Assembly (NCBI GenBank): GCA_949283785.1
Contig: CASDTR010000035.1
Location: 1 to 64,000 of the forward strand
Length of the DNA: 64,000 bases
Origin: an uncultured Oscillospiraceae bacterium
GTDB taxonomy: Bacteria; Bacillota; Clostridia; Oscillospirales; Acutalibacteraceae
Direction of reading: 5' to 3'
Made by a program: the position numbers and the translations under genes. This document shows positions 35,906 through 43,540 of the stretch, one piece after another; positions within the stretch are counted from its first letter, which is position 1; the number at the start of each line of letters is the position of its first letter. The notes under the pieces were generated by a model. The model searched no databases and was not told the DNA's origin. It saw nothing but the letters and a program-made list of their open reading frames with translations.

Positions 35906-37528
35906 ATGAAAATTTTTATCGGTGGCTCTAAAGCTGTAAAAATAAACACTACTGTTATCGAAGATATGCTTGAAAAGGCAATACAAGATGAAGTGGAATT
36001 TGTAATCGGCGACTGCTACGGAGTGGATGCCACTGTGCAAAGTTTTCTTGCCGAAATGGAGTATTCCCATGTCACAGTTTTCACTGCTCTCCCGAAAGCA
36101 AGACATAATGTCGGTCGTTGGCGGGAAATTAAAATTGATGCAACTACGAAAAAATCTTTTTTCGCTCATCGTAAAAAAGACGCCGCAATGGTGGAATCGG
36201 CGGACGCAGGCTTTATGATCTGGGACGGCAAAAGCAAAGGAACATTTCTGAATATCATCGATCTGTTAGCCTACGGAAAAACGGTTAAGGTTTATTTTAC
36301 GGAAACTCAAAATTTTGTCACTCTGAACACCGCCAAACAACTATCGGATATTTTTCCGAATGGAGCAGAAGCTGAAAGCTACTTAAGCACAGAGGAACAA
36401 GCAGCTTTGCTCAAATGTTTTATCCCTTCTGTATCAATGAGAGGGTATTTGGCTGAAAAAAAGCTTGATAAACATAATTTATCGGCTATCATCCGTGGTT
36501 CTGCAGTATCGTTAGAGAAGAAACTGCAATGGCTGCGTCTTCTTGCCGGCAGAGAAAATGTTTTTGCCGAGATTGCAAATAAACTTCAAGATAAAAATGC
36601 AACAGAAAATAAAACATTCGCTGTTCGTTCAGCATTATTTACGATAAAAAATTCTTTTGCCGAAGATGCCGGACAAATCCGCCGAGCGCTTCAAGAGCTT
36701 ACCTTGAAACCTGGTGAAATCTTCAATCTGGTTGAAGCGTGGTATGACGACGAACTAAGGGATAGAAAAACCGACAGCGGAATGCCGGTTTTGAACCTTG
36801 AAAAAGCGCTGGACTATATTTATTATGACATCAAGGAATGTGAAATAGAAAAAAGCTGCACCTGCTGGTATGAGCTGCAAAAATGGGTGCCGAATGCGGA
36901 CGGTACAATGTCGCATACTTATACCTATTACTTATGGCAGAATCAAATTATTTATTTTGAAAAAACAGAGGCGGTTAATTCCGATGAGGAGAAATCGGAG
37001 AGCATACCTTATTCATTTGAGCCAAAAACATACCGATATTCAAGTGACAGTCAGAATCTGAATCTGCCGATACCGTTCCATGTCGGCGATATAGTAACAA
37101 TCGACTGCCGACCGTTTCATCCGGTACATCACGCCGTTATTCTGGAAGTGGGTGACAACATAGACTGTTGCTGTGTGCAGGCGCTTTGCAGTACAGAAAC
37201 AGGAACATGGCTTTTGGGCGCACTCAAGCACGGAAATATATTTTTAAATGATTTTTTTGTTGTCTCTCCGTTATACCGGCTTGCTGAATGTACCGAACCG
37301 CTGCCGGAGCAGGAAAAGCTTTTGTATCAGTTGCGGGAATATCTTGCGGATAATGAAGAATGCGGAAGAGCCATATCCAATAAACTTACAGCTCTGAAAG
37401 AAATAAATAAAGCAAGAGAAATTAACATTACAGAACAGACTGGATCGCTTTTATTGGAATGCTTCGGAGAATTTGACGAGGACAATAAATATGAGGATAA
37501 CGAAGAAAACGAGAGAATGAATATATGA
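35906..37528 (+). CDS. SLOG-domain protein with large unknown C-terminal region
   Basis: 540 residues from the ATG at 35906 (a TTG at 35876 is an alternative). The N-terminal ~125 residues form a SLOG/DUF2493-like Rossmannoid: MKIFIGGSKAVKI, FVIGDCYGVDATVQSFLAE, then ADAGFMIWDGKSKGTFLNI. This resembles the domain fused to the helicase at 8.6-8.9 kb, though the loops differ. The rest includes a helical region around residues 200-290 and a beta-rich region (HVGDIVTIDCRPFHPVHHAV) near 395. It ends in an acidic tail. Nucleotide-ligand sensing is likely for the first domain; the partner is unknown. The next small gene overlaps or abuts its stop. Confidence 0.75.
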   Translation: MKIFIGGSKAVKINTTVIEDMLEKAIQDEVEFVIGDCYGVDATVQSFLAEMEYSHVTVFTALPKARHNVGRWREIKIDATTKKSFFAHRKKDAAMVESADAGFMIWDGKSKGTFLNIIDLLAYGKTVKVYFTETQNFVTLNTAKQLSDIFPNGAEAESYLSTEEQAALLKCFIPSVSMRGYLAEKKLDKHNLSAIIRGSAVSLEKKLQWLRLLAGRENVFAEIANKLQDKNATENKTFAVRSALFTIKNSFAEDAGQIRRALQELTLKPGEIFNLVEAWYDDELRDRKTDSGMPVLNLEKALDYIYYDIKECEIEKSCTCWYELQKWVPNADGTMSHTYTYYLWQNQIIYFEKTEAVNSDEEKSESIPYSFEPKTYRYSSDSQNLNLPIPFHVGDIVTIDCRPFHPVHHAVILEVGDNIDCCCVQALCSTETGTWLLGALKHGNIFLNDFFVVSPLYRLAECTEPLPEQEKLLYQLREYLADNEECGRAISNKLTALKEINKAREINITEQTGSLLLECFGEFDEDNKYEDNEENERMNI

Positions 37529-37529
37529 A

Positions 37530-37808
37530 TTTATTAATTCCAAGGGCATCCGGGCGCATTGTGAGAAAATCGGACACACATTCAACACAATGGAATGCGC
37601 TTATCTGATTTATCAGAGCCGAAATCATACGTTGTCCGAAAAGCATTCCGCATGGAAAAAGCTGATTGAAGCTATGTCGGATACGGTAATTGAAGAACGG
37701 ATAAACTGTCCGCATTATGACAGCCTGTATGATTTTTTACGTCTATTCGGCACAGTTGACCGGGATAATCCATCTTTTCGTATGGCTTTGGGATATATTT
37801 GGGATTAG
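37530..37808 (+). pseudogene. Small hypothetical protein, start lost and 3' end replaced by IS
   Basis: The frame from 37530 reads YEFINSKGIRAHCEKIGHTF, then MECAYLIYQSRNHTLSEKHS and KKLIEAMSDTVIEERI. It matches a small helical protein type common in Clostridia next to SLOG-like genes. The expected start codon is ATA, not ATG, so only the ATG at 37590 is usable. After YDSLYDFL (about 37735) the sequence becomes the inverted IS transposase; the last ~23 codons are not native. Confidence 0.55.
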
Positions 37809-38273
37809 GAAGCTTGACGGTCATCTGACCATGTTTTTTCGAAAAACAATACAGATCGGAAACAGACCTTGTATAACCTCGTTGACGCAGCTTTACCCAG
37901 AATACAACTAAATCGGTGTTAGGATTGCGCCTGCGCATATTCTTGATGAGTTTAATCTCGTCCTGGGTGTGCTGATTTGGATGACTGTGCGGTCTGTGAG
38001 ATCGGTCTGCGAGTGACTGAAAAGTCCCGTCATATCTCTTACGCCAACGGTAGACGTATTGCCGATTCAACTTGCATCGAATTGCCGCTGCTGTTACACC
38101 GTATTTGTTGGAATATTCAATTACCGATTGCCTAAATCTCATTGTTTGTGTTATCTTATTCATAGCCAATAGGATGACACCTGCCTTTCGGTTTTGTGTG
38201 AGCAACTCTACCTTAGCATAGGTCTCTCCTATTTGCTATTTATTTTTTCTCTTTTTGTCACACATCATTGTAA
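37735..38273 (-). mobile_element. Truncated IS481-like insertion sequence
   Basis: The right end at about 38273 reads TGTTACAATGATGTGTGAC on the minus strand, a plausible IS terminus beginning with TGT. The element runs leftward through a transposase start and stops abruptly at about 37735 inside a host gene, with the catalytic part and the other end missing. Confidence 0.6.
37740..38163 (-). pseudogene. IS481-like transposase, N-terminal fragment
   Basis: From the ATG at 38163: MNKITQTMRFRQSVIEYSNK, a helix-turn-helix with GVTAAAIRCKLNRQYVYRW, a second with RPHSHPNQHT, and the linker PKPYEKMDYPGQ that leads into the integrase core. Homology ends at RIDVK, where the first catalytic Asp would lie, so the DDE domain is gone. 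Codons below about 37738 belong to the opposite-strand gene. Confidence 0.75.
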
Positions 38274-38423
38274 CACCTACATATATTTTATTTCTGATTG
38301 TTAATCTCCGAGATGCAGCTTCGTATTATATATTCCAATATTTTATCAAAGCGCTTATGTTGACGGCGTTTTATTTTATATTTTCAAAATCTTCAACTAC
38401 TTTAATTTAATAAAAGTATCACC

Positions 38424-38466
38424 CGCCGGTCAAGCAGACTTTCCCTGCCTGGCCGGTGCTTTTTAT
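38424..38466 (+). terminator. GC-rich hairpin with T-run
   Basis: GCCGGTCAAGCAG and CTGCCTGGCCGGT pair with small mismatches, followed by GCTTTTTATT. Either it ends transcription entering from the left or it is part of the leader of the integration module. Confidence 0.6.
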
Positions 38467-38559
38467 TAAAAATAGCCCTGCGAAGGCCACCAGAATGGAC
38501 GTACGGCAGCCACGGCAGGAGCGAGATTTTCGTATACAATAATATATGTAATAACCGAG

Positions 38560-38960
38560 AGGTTTTACATGTACCTTGAAAACTGAATATCATTCTTCAG
38601 GCACAGCCCTGTGACGAGGAGCTACATCAGCGGAGAGTGCGACGATCGCCTTTATGGGTGGGAGCGCGAACTGGCCTGTAAATATCGGATTGCTTCCGAT
38701 ATTCAGCGATGATCCGTCACAGAATAATGAGACTTCTGTACGCAGCCGGGCGAGAACCGCCCGGGGGTGAAATTCCCATGGAGCCGGTCAGCAGCCGGAC
38801 GCCTGAATGTATTCCCGCAGGAACAGAGTTCCTGTGTCTTCGGGGGTGTCGGGGACAAATACGGAGAAAGCATAGTGATTTAAAGCTGTACAAACAGTTT
38901 TGATGATAGACGGCAGGCGGCGACGTCTGCCATGTATATAAAAATTTGGGGAAAGGAAGT
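38560..38960 (+). other. Hairpin-rich non-coding leader of the integration module
   Basis: The segment is clearly more GC-rich than the island around it and has no gene. It begins near TACCTTGAAAACTGAAT (38571), a sequence type found beside Clostridial elements. Visible hairpins are AATATCGGA/TCCGATATT (near 38682-38702), CCGGGCG/CGCCCGG (near 38748-38766), CCGG/CCGG (near 38782), GGAAC/GTTCC (near 38820) and GGCAG/CTGCC (near 38910-38933). A structured RNA or regulatory leader for the downstream toxin-xis-int genes is possible. Confidence 0.4.
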
Positions 38961-38970
38961 CGGAGTAAAG

Positions 38971-39360
38971 ATGATAAAACATGAAAAGACAATGAGTAAA
39001 GATTGGTTTTTTAGAAGAGGTGATATTTACCTTGCAAACCTAAGTGCAGAGCTTAACAATAATCACGGAAGCATTCAGGGCGGCATAAGACCTGTAATTG
39101 TGGTTTCAAACAATATGGCCAATCACTTCAGCCCCTTGCTTTCGGTTGTACCCGTTACTTCAGAGATTAAAAAGGTCGGTCAGCCTACCCATTACATACT
39201 CCGGCATACAAAACGGCTGGATAAAATGTCAATGGCAGTGGCAGAACAGACAACACAGCTTAACAAAACCAATGAAATCCGATATATCGGAAAGCTCGGC
39301 GCAAAGGATATGGCAGGCATCGAGGAGGCGCTGCGTATACATTATCATCTGCAGACGTAG
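38971..39360 (+). CDS. PemK/MazF-family endoribonuclease toxin
   Basis: 129 residues from the ATG at 38971 (GGAAG and GGAG lie just upstream). The fold signature is complete: FRRGDIYLANLS, GIRPVIVVSNNMANH, LSVVPVTSEIKK and AVAEQTTQLNKTNEI. The family cleaves single-stranded RNA at short motifs. No antitoxin gene is visible directly upstream; the non-coding leader lies there. It sits next to excisionase and integrase, a position used by stability or regulatory genes of integrative elements. Confidence 0.88.
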   Translation: MIKHEKTMSKDWFFRRGDIYLANLSAELNNNHGSIQGGIRPVIVVSNNMANHFSPLLSVVPVTSEIKKVGQPTHYILRHTKRLDKMSMAVAEQTTQLNKTNEIRYIGKLGAKDMAGIEEALRIHYHLQT

Positions 39361-39424
39361 CGTTGTGTAGTTTAAAGTGTAAATAAATAGGAGTTTGCTT
39401 TAAAAGTATGAACGGAGTGATTTT

Positions 39425-39619
39425 ATGAAAGAGGTTCCTATCTGGGAAAAAACAAATCTCACGCTGGAAGAAGCCGCCGCTTATTCCGGAATCGGTATCA
39501 ATAAATTAAGAGAAATCACAAATAACGAAAGATGCGATTTTGTGCTGTGGGTCGGTACAAAACGACTAATTAAAAGAAAACAGCTGGACAAATTTACAGA
39601 GCAGTGCTACTCCCTTTAA
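39425..39619 (+). CDS. xis: Excisionase (Tn916 Xis-like)
   Basis: A 64-residue winged-helix DNA-binding protein: MKEVPIWEKTNLTLEEAAAY then IGINKLREIT and a basic end KRLIKRKQLDKF. This is the typical architecture of excisionases from Tn916-type elements. AACGGAGTG lies 6-8 bases upstream of the ATG. It directs the integrase towards excision by bending DNA at the element ends. The neighbouring integrase confirms the assignment. Confidence 0.88.
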   Translation: MKEVPIWEKTNLTLEEAAAYSGIGINKLREITNNERCDFVLWVGTKRLIKRKQLDKFTEQCYSL

Positions 39620-39753
39620 TTGCCATTGACATATTAACATTATCATGGTAAAAAGAGCTCCGATGTGATAAAATAAGGGTGCGGCGAAACAGCGTCAGCC
39701 GCAGTACGTCATATCGGGGCTCTTTTCGTTTGGAAGAAAGGAGTACACATTGT

Positions 39754-40947
39754 ATGTCAGCCAAACGCAGAGACAAACAAGGTCGTGTTTTACGAACCGG
39801 AGAGAGCCAGAGAAAAGACGGACTTTACGAATACCGTTATACAGATGCCAATAAGAAAAGACGTTCAATTTATTCTGCTGATTTGATGGAGCTTCGTAAG
39901 AAAGAGGACGAAATTCAGGTTATGCGATACGAGGGCATTGATTATGCCGGAGGAGAGATAACAGTCCTTCAACTGGTGGAGCGATACACCAGCATCAAAC
40001 GAGGCGTGCGCTATAATACCCAGACAGGTTACCGATTTGTGCTGGAAGTTTTGAAAAAGCAGGTTTTCGGTCAGCAGAAAATCCGTGATATCAAGATGTC
40101 TGATGCCAAGCTGTGGGTTATCAGTTTGTTTGATCAGGGTTATTCCTACAGCACCATTGCAAGTATCAGGGGTGTTGTAAAACCCGCATTTCAGATGGCA
40201 TATACTGAAGATATCATCCGCAGAAATCCCTTTGAGTTCCGATTGGATATCATTCCAAACAATACTCAGAAAAGGGTAGCATTGTCTGAGAAGCAGCAAA
40301 GAGATTATCTTAACTTTATCGCTCAGGATGAGCATTACAGCAAATATCTTGACGAGATAATCATTCTTCTGGGTACAGGGATGCGTATCAGCGAGTTCTG
40401 TGGACTTACCATGCAGGATCTGGATTTTGAACGCCGAAGAATTCGAGTGGATCACCAGCTTGTGCGAACCCGTGAGGGTAAGCGCTATATTGAGAAAACT
40501 AAAACCGAGTGCGGACGCCGCTATATTCCCATGAGCGATGAGGTCTATCGGAGTTTTTACAATATACTGGCCAATCGAAAGAAGCAGAAGAAAGAAATTA
40601 TGATTGACGGCTACGCAGGATTTGTCCTTTTGGATAAGGACGGCAATCCTAAAGTGGCTATGCACATTCCAAAAGTGGTCAAACGACTGTGGGAGAAATA
40701 CAACGAGGAAAACGTTATTCCTCTGCCGAGAATTACTCCTCATGTGTTTCGCCACACCTTCTGCACCAATATGGCAAATGCAGGAATGGATTTGAAAAGT
40801 CTGCAATATTTAATGGGGCATTCAGATGTAAGCGTCACTCTGAATGTATACACACATAACAGCTATGAAAAAGCTGAGGAGTCCATGGCGAAGATTGTAT
40901 CCATCGGAGGCGAGATGCCGCCGGCGATAATGAAACGCTTTGGATAG
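39754..40947 (+). CDS. int: Tyrosine site-specific integrase (Tn916 type)
   Basis: 397 residues from the ATG at 39754, preceded by AAAGGAG; upstream in-frame codons are not translated. An N-terminal arm-binding domain (DGLYEYRYTD) is followed by a SAM-like core-binding domain and the catalytic domain. Catalytic residues are visible: Arg211 in GTGMRISE, His330 and Arg333 in TPHVFRHTF, His356 in LMGHSD and nucleophile Tyr366 in LNVYTH. The enzyme inserts and excises the element. It is the last gene of the AT-rich island, about 150 bp from the first core gene, so the right attachment site should lie between them. Confidence 0.95.
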   Translation: MSAKRRDKQGRVLRTGESQRKDGLYEYRYTDANKKRRSIYSADLMELRKKEDEIQVMRYEGIDYAGGEITVLQLVERYTSIKRGVRYNTQTGYRFVLEVLKKQVFGQQKIRDIKMSDAKLWVISLFDQGYSYSTIASIRGVVKPAFQMAYTEDIIRRNPFEFRLDIIPNNTQKRVALSEKQQRDYLNFIAQDEHYSKYLDEIIILLGTGMRISEFCGLTMQDLDFERRRIRVDHQLVRTREGKRYIEKTKTECGRRYIPMSDEVYRSFYNILANRKKQKKEIMIDGYAGFVLLDKDGNPKVAMHIPKVVKRLWEKYNEENVIPLPRITPHVFRHTFCTNMANAGMDLKSLQYLMGHSDVSVTLNVYTHNSYEKAEESMAKIVSIGGEMPPAIMKRFG

Positions 40948-41104
40948 AAAGTCGGATTTTCCGCTTTTTACGTACCACATTTACTACGCCAAATAGACGA
41001 GCATCTATGTAGAGAAGCGTAGATTTATGTCGAAAACGGAAATTTTATTTGTGAAAATCATACAAAAATATAGAGATATAAAGACTTATAATGAGGTATA
41101 ATGC
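40948..41104. other. Likely right end (attR) of the integrated element
   Basis: The 157 bp between the integrase stop and the first core gene are AT-rich. They include short repeats such as GTAGAGAAGCGTAGA near 41009, the kind of region where Tn916-type integrases bind. Base composition changes just beyond. No matching left copy could be identified within the window, so the exact core is not assigned. Confidence 0.4.
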
Positions 41105-41569
41105 ATGATAAATGTAATTTTTTTGTGCCACGGCAATATTTGCCGCAGTCCCATGGCGGAGTTTGTGCTGAAAGATATGACTGAAAAAATGGGACTAAAG
41201 GACAAATTTTATATTCGGTCAGCCGCCACGAGCCGAGAGGCTCTGGGGGAACCCGTCCATAGAGGAACGAAAAAAATCCTCTCTGAGCACGGGATTTCCT
41301 GCGACGGGAAATACGCGGTGCAGCTCAAGGCGTCGGACTATGACAAATATGATTTCATAATCGCCATGGACAGCTATAATGTTGAAAACATCAAATATAT
41401 CATCCCCGAAGACCCACAGAGCAAAATTTCAAAGCTTCTTTATTTTACCGATGATCCCGGGGATATAAGCGACCCGTGGTATACGGGAGATTTCAGGAAA
41501 ACATGGCAAGATATTACCAAAGGATGCAAAGGTTTCCTTGACTTTCTTTCTCAGGCGGATTATATTTAA
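41105..41569 (+). CDS. Low-molecular-weight protein tyrosine phosphatase
   Basis: A 154-residue LMW-PTP. The P-loop CHGNICRS (nucleophile Cys8, Arg14) is at the N-terminus and the general acid Asp123 lies in SDPWYTGDF. The mid segment DYDKYDFIIAMDSYN is also typical. It removes phosphate from protein tyrosines or arginines. First gene of the core region, with a terminator directly downstream at 41576. Confidence 0.93.
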   Translation: MINVIFLCHGNICRSPMAEFVLKDMTEKMGLKDKFYIRSAATSREALGEPVHRGTKKILSEHGISCDGKYAVQLKASDYDKYDFIIAMDSYNVENIKYIIPEDPQSKISKLLYFTDDPGDISDPWYTGDFRKTWQDITKGCKGFLDFLSQADYI

Positions 41570-41575
41570 TGCTGT

Positions 41576-41604
41576 CCCCTGCCTTTCGGGGCAGGGGCTT
41601 TTCA
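41576..41604 (+). terminator. Intrinsic terminator
   Basis: CCCCTGCC (41576-41583) and GGCAGGGG (41590-41597) form a GC-rich stem followed by CTTTTC. Confidence 0.8.
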
Positions 41605-41635
41605 TGTAAAAAATTTTTTCTTTACGGAGAGCTTT

Positions 41636-42838
41636 ATGAGTATCAGAAATAATTTTTCCCATACCGTAAACGCCTGTTATCTCGCCTCGATTTCACAGGC
41701 GGCCATAGTTAACTTTCTGCCCCTGCTTTTTCTCACTCTTCAAAAGGATTACGGGATCTCCTTTGAGCAGATTTCCTTTTTGGTCACGGTTAATTTCGGA
41801 ATACAGCTGCTTACGGATCTTGTGTCGGCCAAGTTCGTCGATAAAATCGGATACCGTGCTGCGGTGATGTCGGCGCATATACTGTGCTCTGCGGGACTTT
41901 TCGGAATTGCGTTTATTCCCGATATGATGGCTTCACCCTATACGGGATTCTGCCTTTGCGTAGCCGTCTACGCAGTGGGCGGAGGACTCCTTGAAGTTAT
42001 AACAAGCCCTATTGTGGAGGCCTGTCCCAGCGACAAGAAGGACGCCGCCATGAGTATGCTCCACTCCTTTTACTGTTGGGGCTGTGTCTTTGTAATCATA
42101 GCAAGCACGGCCTTTTTCTCGGTGTTCGGCATCGAAAACTGGAAAATCCTCGCCTGCGTCTGGGCTATGCTGCCTCTTGCCAACTGCATATACTTCGCCT
42201 TTGTCCCAATCAACAGGACCGTCGAGCGGGAAAAAGCCATGTCCATATCCGACCTTTTAAAAAGCAGAATGTTTTGGATACTCTGTTTGCTCATGGTCTG
42301 CTCGGGAGCCAGTGAGCTGGGCATGAGCCAGTGGGCGTCGGCCTTTGCGGAGGCAGGCCTCGGGGTGTCAAAGACCGTAGGCGATCTTGCGGGACCCTGC
42401 TTCTTTGCTGTGCTTATGGGCCTTGCAAGGCTCTTTTACGGAAAGTTCAGCGACAAAATACGTCTGGGTACGTTTATGTTTTTAAGCTCAGTGCTGTGTA
42501 TCGTAAGCTATCTCCTGGCCTCACTTTCGTCGAGTCCCGTTCTTGGTCTGCTGGGCTGCGGATTGTGCGGACTTTCGGTAGGCATAATGTGGCCCGGAAG
42601 CATCAGTATGGGAGCGAAGGCTCTGCCAGCCGGCGGAACCGCTCTTTTTGCCCTCCTTGCCCTTGCAGGTGACGTCGGCTGCTCAATAGGTCCTGCCGCT
42701 ATCGGCATAGTTTCCGATATTTACGGAGAGAATCTTAAGGTAGGCATCGGAGCGGGAGTCGTTTTCCCTGCCGTACTTATAGTGGGAATAATAATTTGTC
42801 TGAGAGCGTGGAAAAAGAAGACGGGAGAAAGAATCTAA
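41636..42838 (+). CDS. Major facilitator superfamily transporter
   Basis: 400 residues with about 12 membrane helices. The MFS loop 2-3 region reads VSAKFVDKIGYRAAVM and the second half repeats it as FYGKFSDKIRLGTFM, giving the expected twofold layout. The substrate is not evident; overall similarity is to sugar or drug-type MFS proteins. ACGGAGAGC precedes the ATG. The CAT-like gene follows 10 bp downstream, so the two are probably co-transcribed. Confidence 0.9.
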   Translation: MSIRNNFSHTVNACYLASISQAAIVNFLPLLFLTLQKDYGISFEQISFLVTVNFGIQLLTDLVSAKFVDKIGYRAAVMSAHILCSAGLFGIAFIPDMMASPYTGFCLCVAVYAVGGGLLEVITSPIVEACPSDKKDAAMSMLHSFYCWGCVFVIIASTAFFSVFGIENWKILACVWAMLPLANCIYFAFVPINRTVEREKAMSISDLLKSRMFWILCLLMVCSGASELGMSQWASAFAEAGLGVSKTVGDLAGPCFFAVLMGLARLFYGKFSDKIRLGTFMFLSSVLCIVSYLLASLSSSPVLGLLGCGLCGLSVGIMWPGSISMGAKALPAGGTALFALLALAGDVGCSIGPAAIGIVSDIYGENLKVGIGAGVVFPAVLIVGIIICLRAWKKKTGERI

Positions 42839-42848
42839 AGGTGGCAAT

Positions 42849-43484
42849 ATGGTTTTTATACCTGTAAATCTTGAGCAATATCCCCGCAGGGAGCACTACG
42901 AACATTATAAAAGCAATGTCCCGTGTACATATTCGATGACGGACAATTTGGATATAACAGGGCTCAGGGAAAAGGCGGCCGAGAAAGGACTGAAATTTTA
43001 TCCTGCCTTTATATACGCTGCGGCGAAAGCCGTAAACGGCAGAAAAGAGTTCAGGACCTGCTGCGATAAAAACGGAGTTCTCGGTTTTTATGATGTGCTT
43101 CATCCCTCATACACGGTATTCCGTAAGGAAAGTGAGACATTTTCGTCCCTTTGGACGAAGTATGATGAGGATTTTTACACCTTTTGTAAAAATGCGGAAA
43201 AGGATATGGCTGCTTTTTCGGGCAAAGGCCTTTTCCCTCAAAAGGATGCACCCGAAAACCTCCTCAATATTTCCGCCGTGCCGTGGCGTTCCTTTACGGG
43301 ATTTAATCTTAACCTGCCGCCGGGGCATGAATTTTATCTGCCCATTTTAACAGCGGGCAAATACTTTACGGAAAACGGAAGGACCTTGATTCCTCTGTCC
43401 GTTCAGGTTCACCACGGGGTTTGCGACGGCTTTCACGTTTGCAGGCTTTTTGATGATATTGAAAATATTGTAAAATCGCTTTGA
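42849..43484 (+). CDS. Chloramphenicol acetyltransferase-family protein
   Basis: A 211-residue type A CAT fold protein. The active-site signature VHHGVCDGFH has the catalytic His (188/189) and the DG pair at 193-194. NISAVPWRSFTGFNLNL matches the CAT strand with the conserved Trp-Ser. It transfers acetyl from acetyl-CoA to a hydroxyl; genuine chloramphenicol resistance is possible but chromosomal homologues often act on other substrates. AAGGTGG precedes the ATG and the gene follows the MFS transporter closely. Confidence 0.88.
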   Translation: MVFIPVNLEQYPRREHYEHYKSNVPCTYSMTDNLDITGLREKAAEKGLKFYPAFIYAAAKAVNGRKEFRTCCDKNGVLGFYDVLHPSYTVFRKESETFSSLWTKYDEDFYTFCKNAEKDMAAFSGKGLFPQKDAPENLLNISAVPWRSFTGFNLNLPPGHEFYLPILTAGKYFTENGRTLIPLSVQVHHGVCDGFHVCRLFDDIENIVKSL

Positions 43485-43495
43485 TAAAGAAAAGC

Positions 43496-43524
43496 GGCTG
43501 AAAGGATTCCTAATCCTTTCAGCC
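43496..43524. terminator. Bidirectional terminator
   Basis: GGCTGAAAGGA (43496-43506) pairs perfectly with TCCTTTCAGCC (43514-43524), then TTTGTTTT; it serves the CAT gene and the convergent DUF4838 gene. Confidence 0.85.
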
Positions 43525-43540
43525 TTTGTTTTATTGAGAG

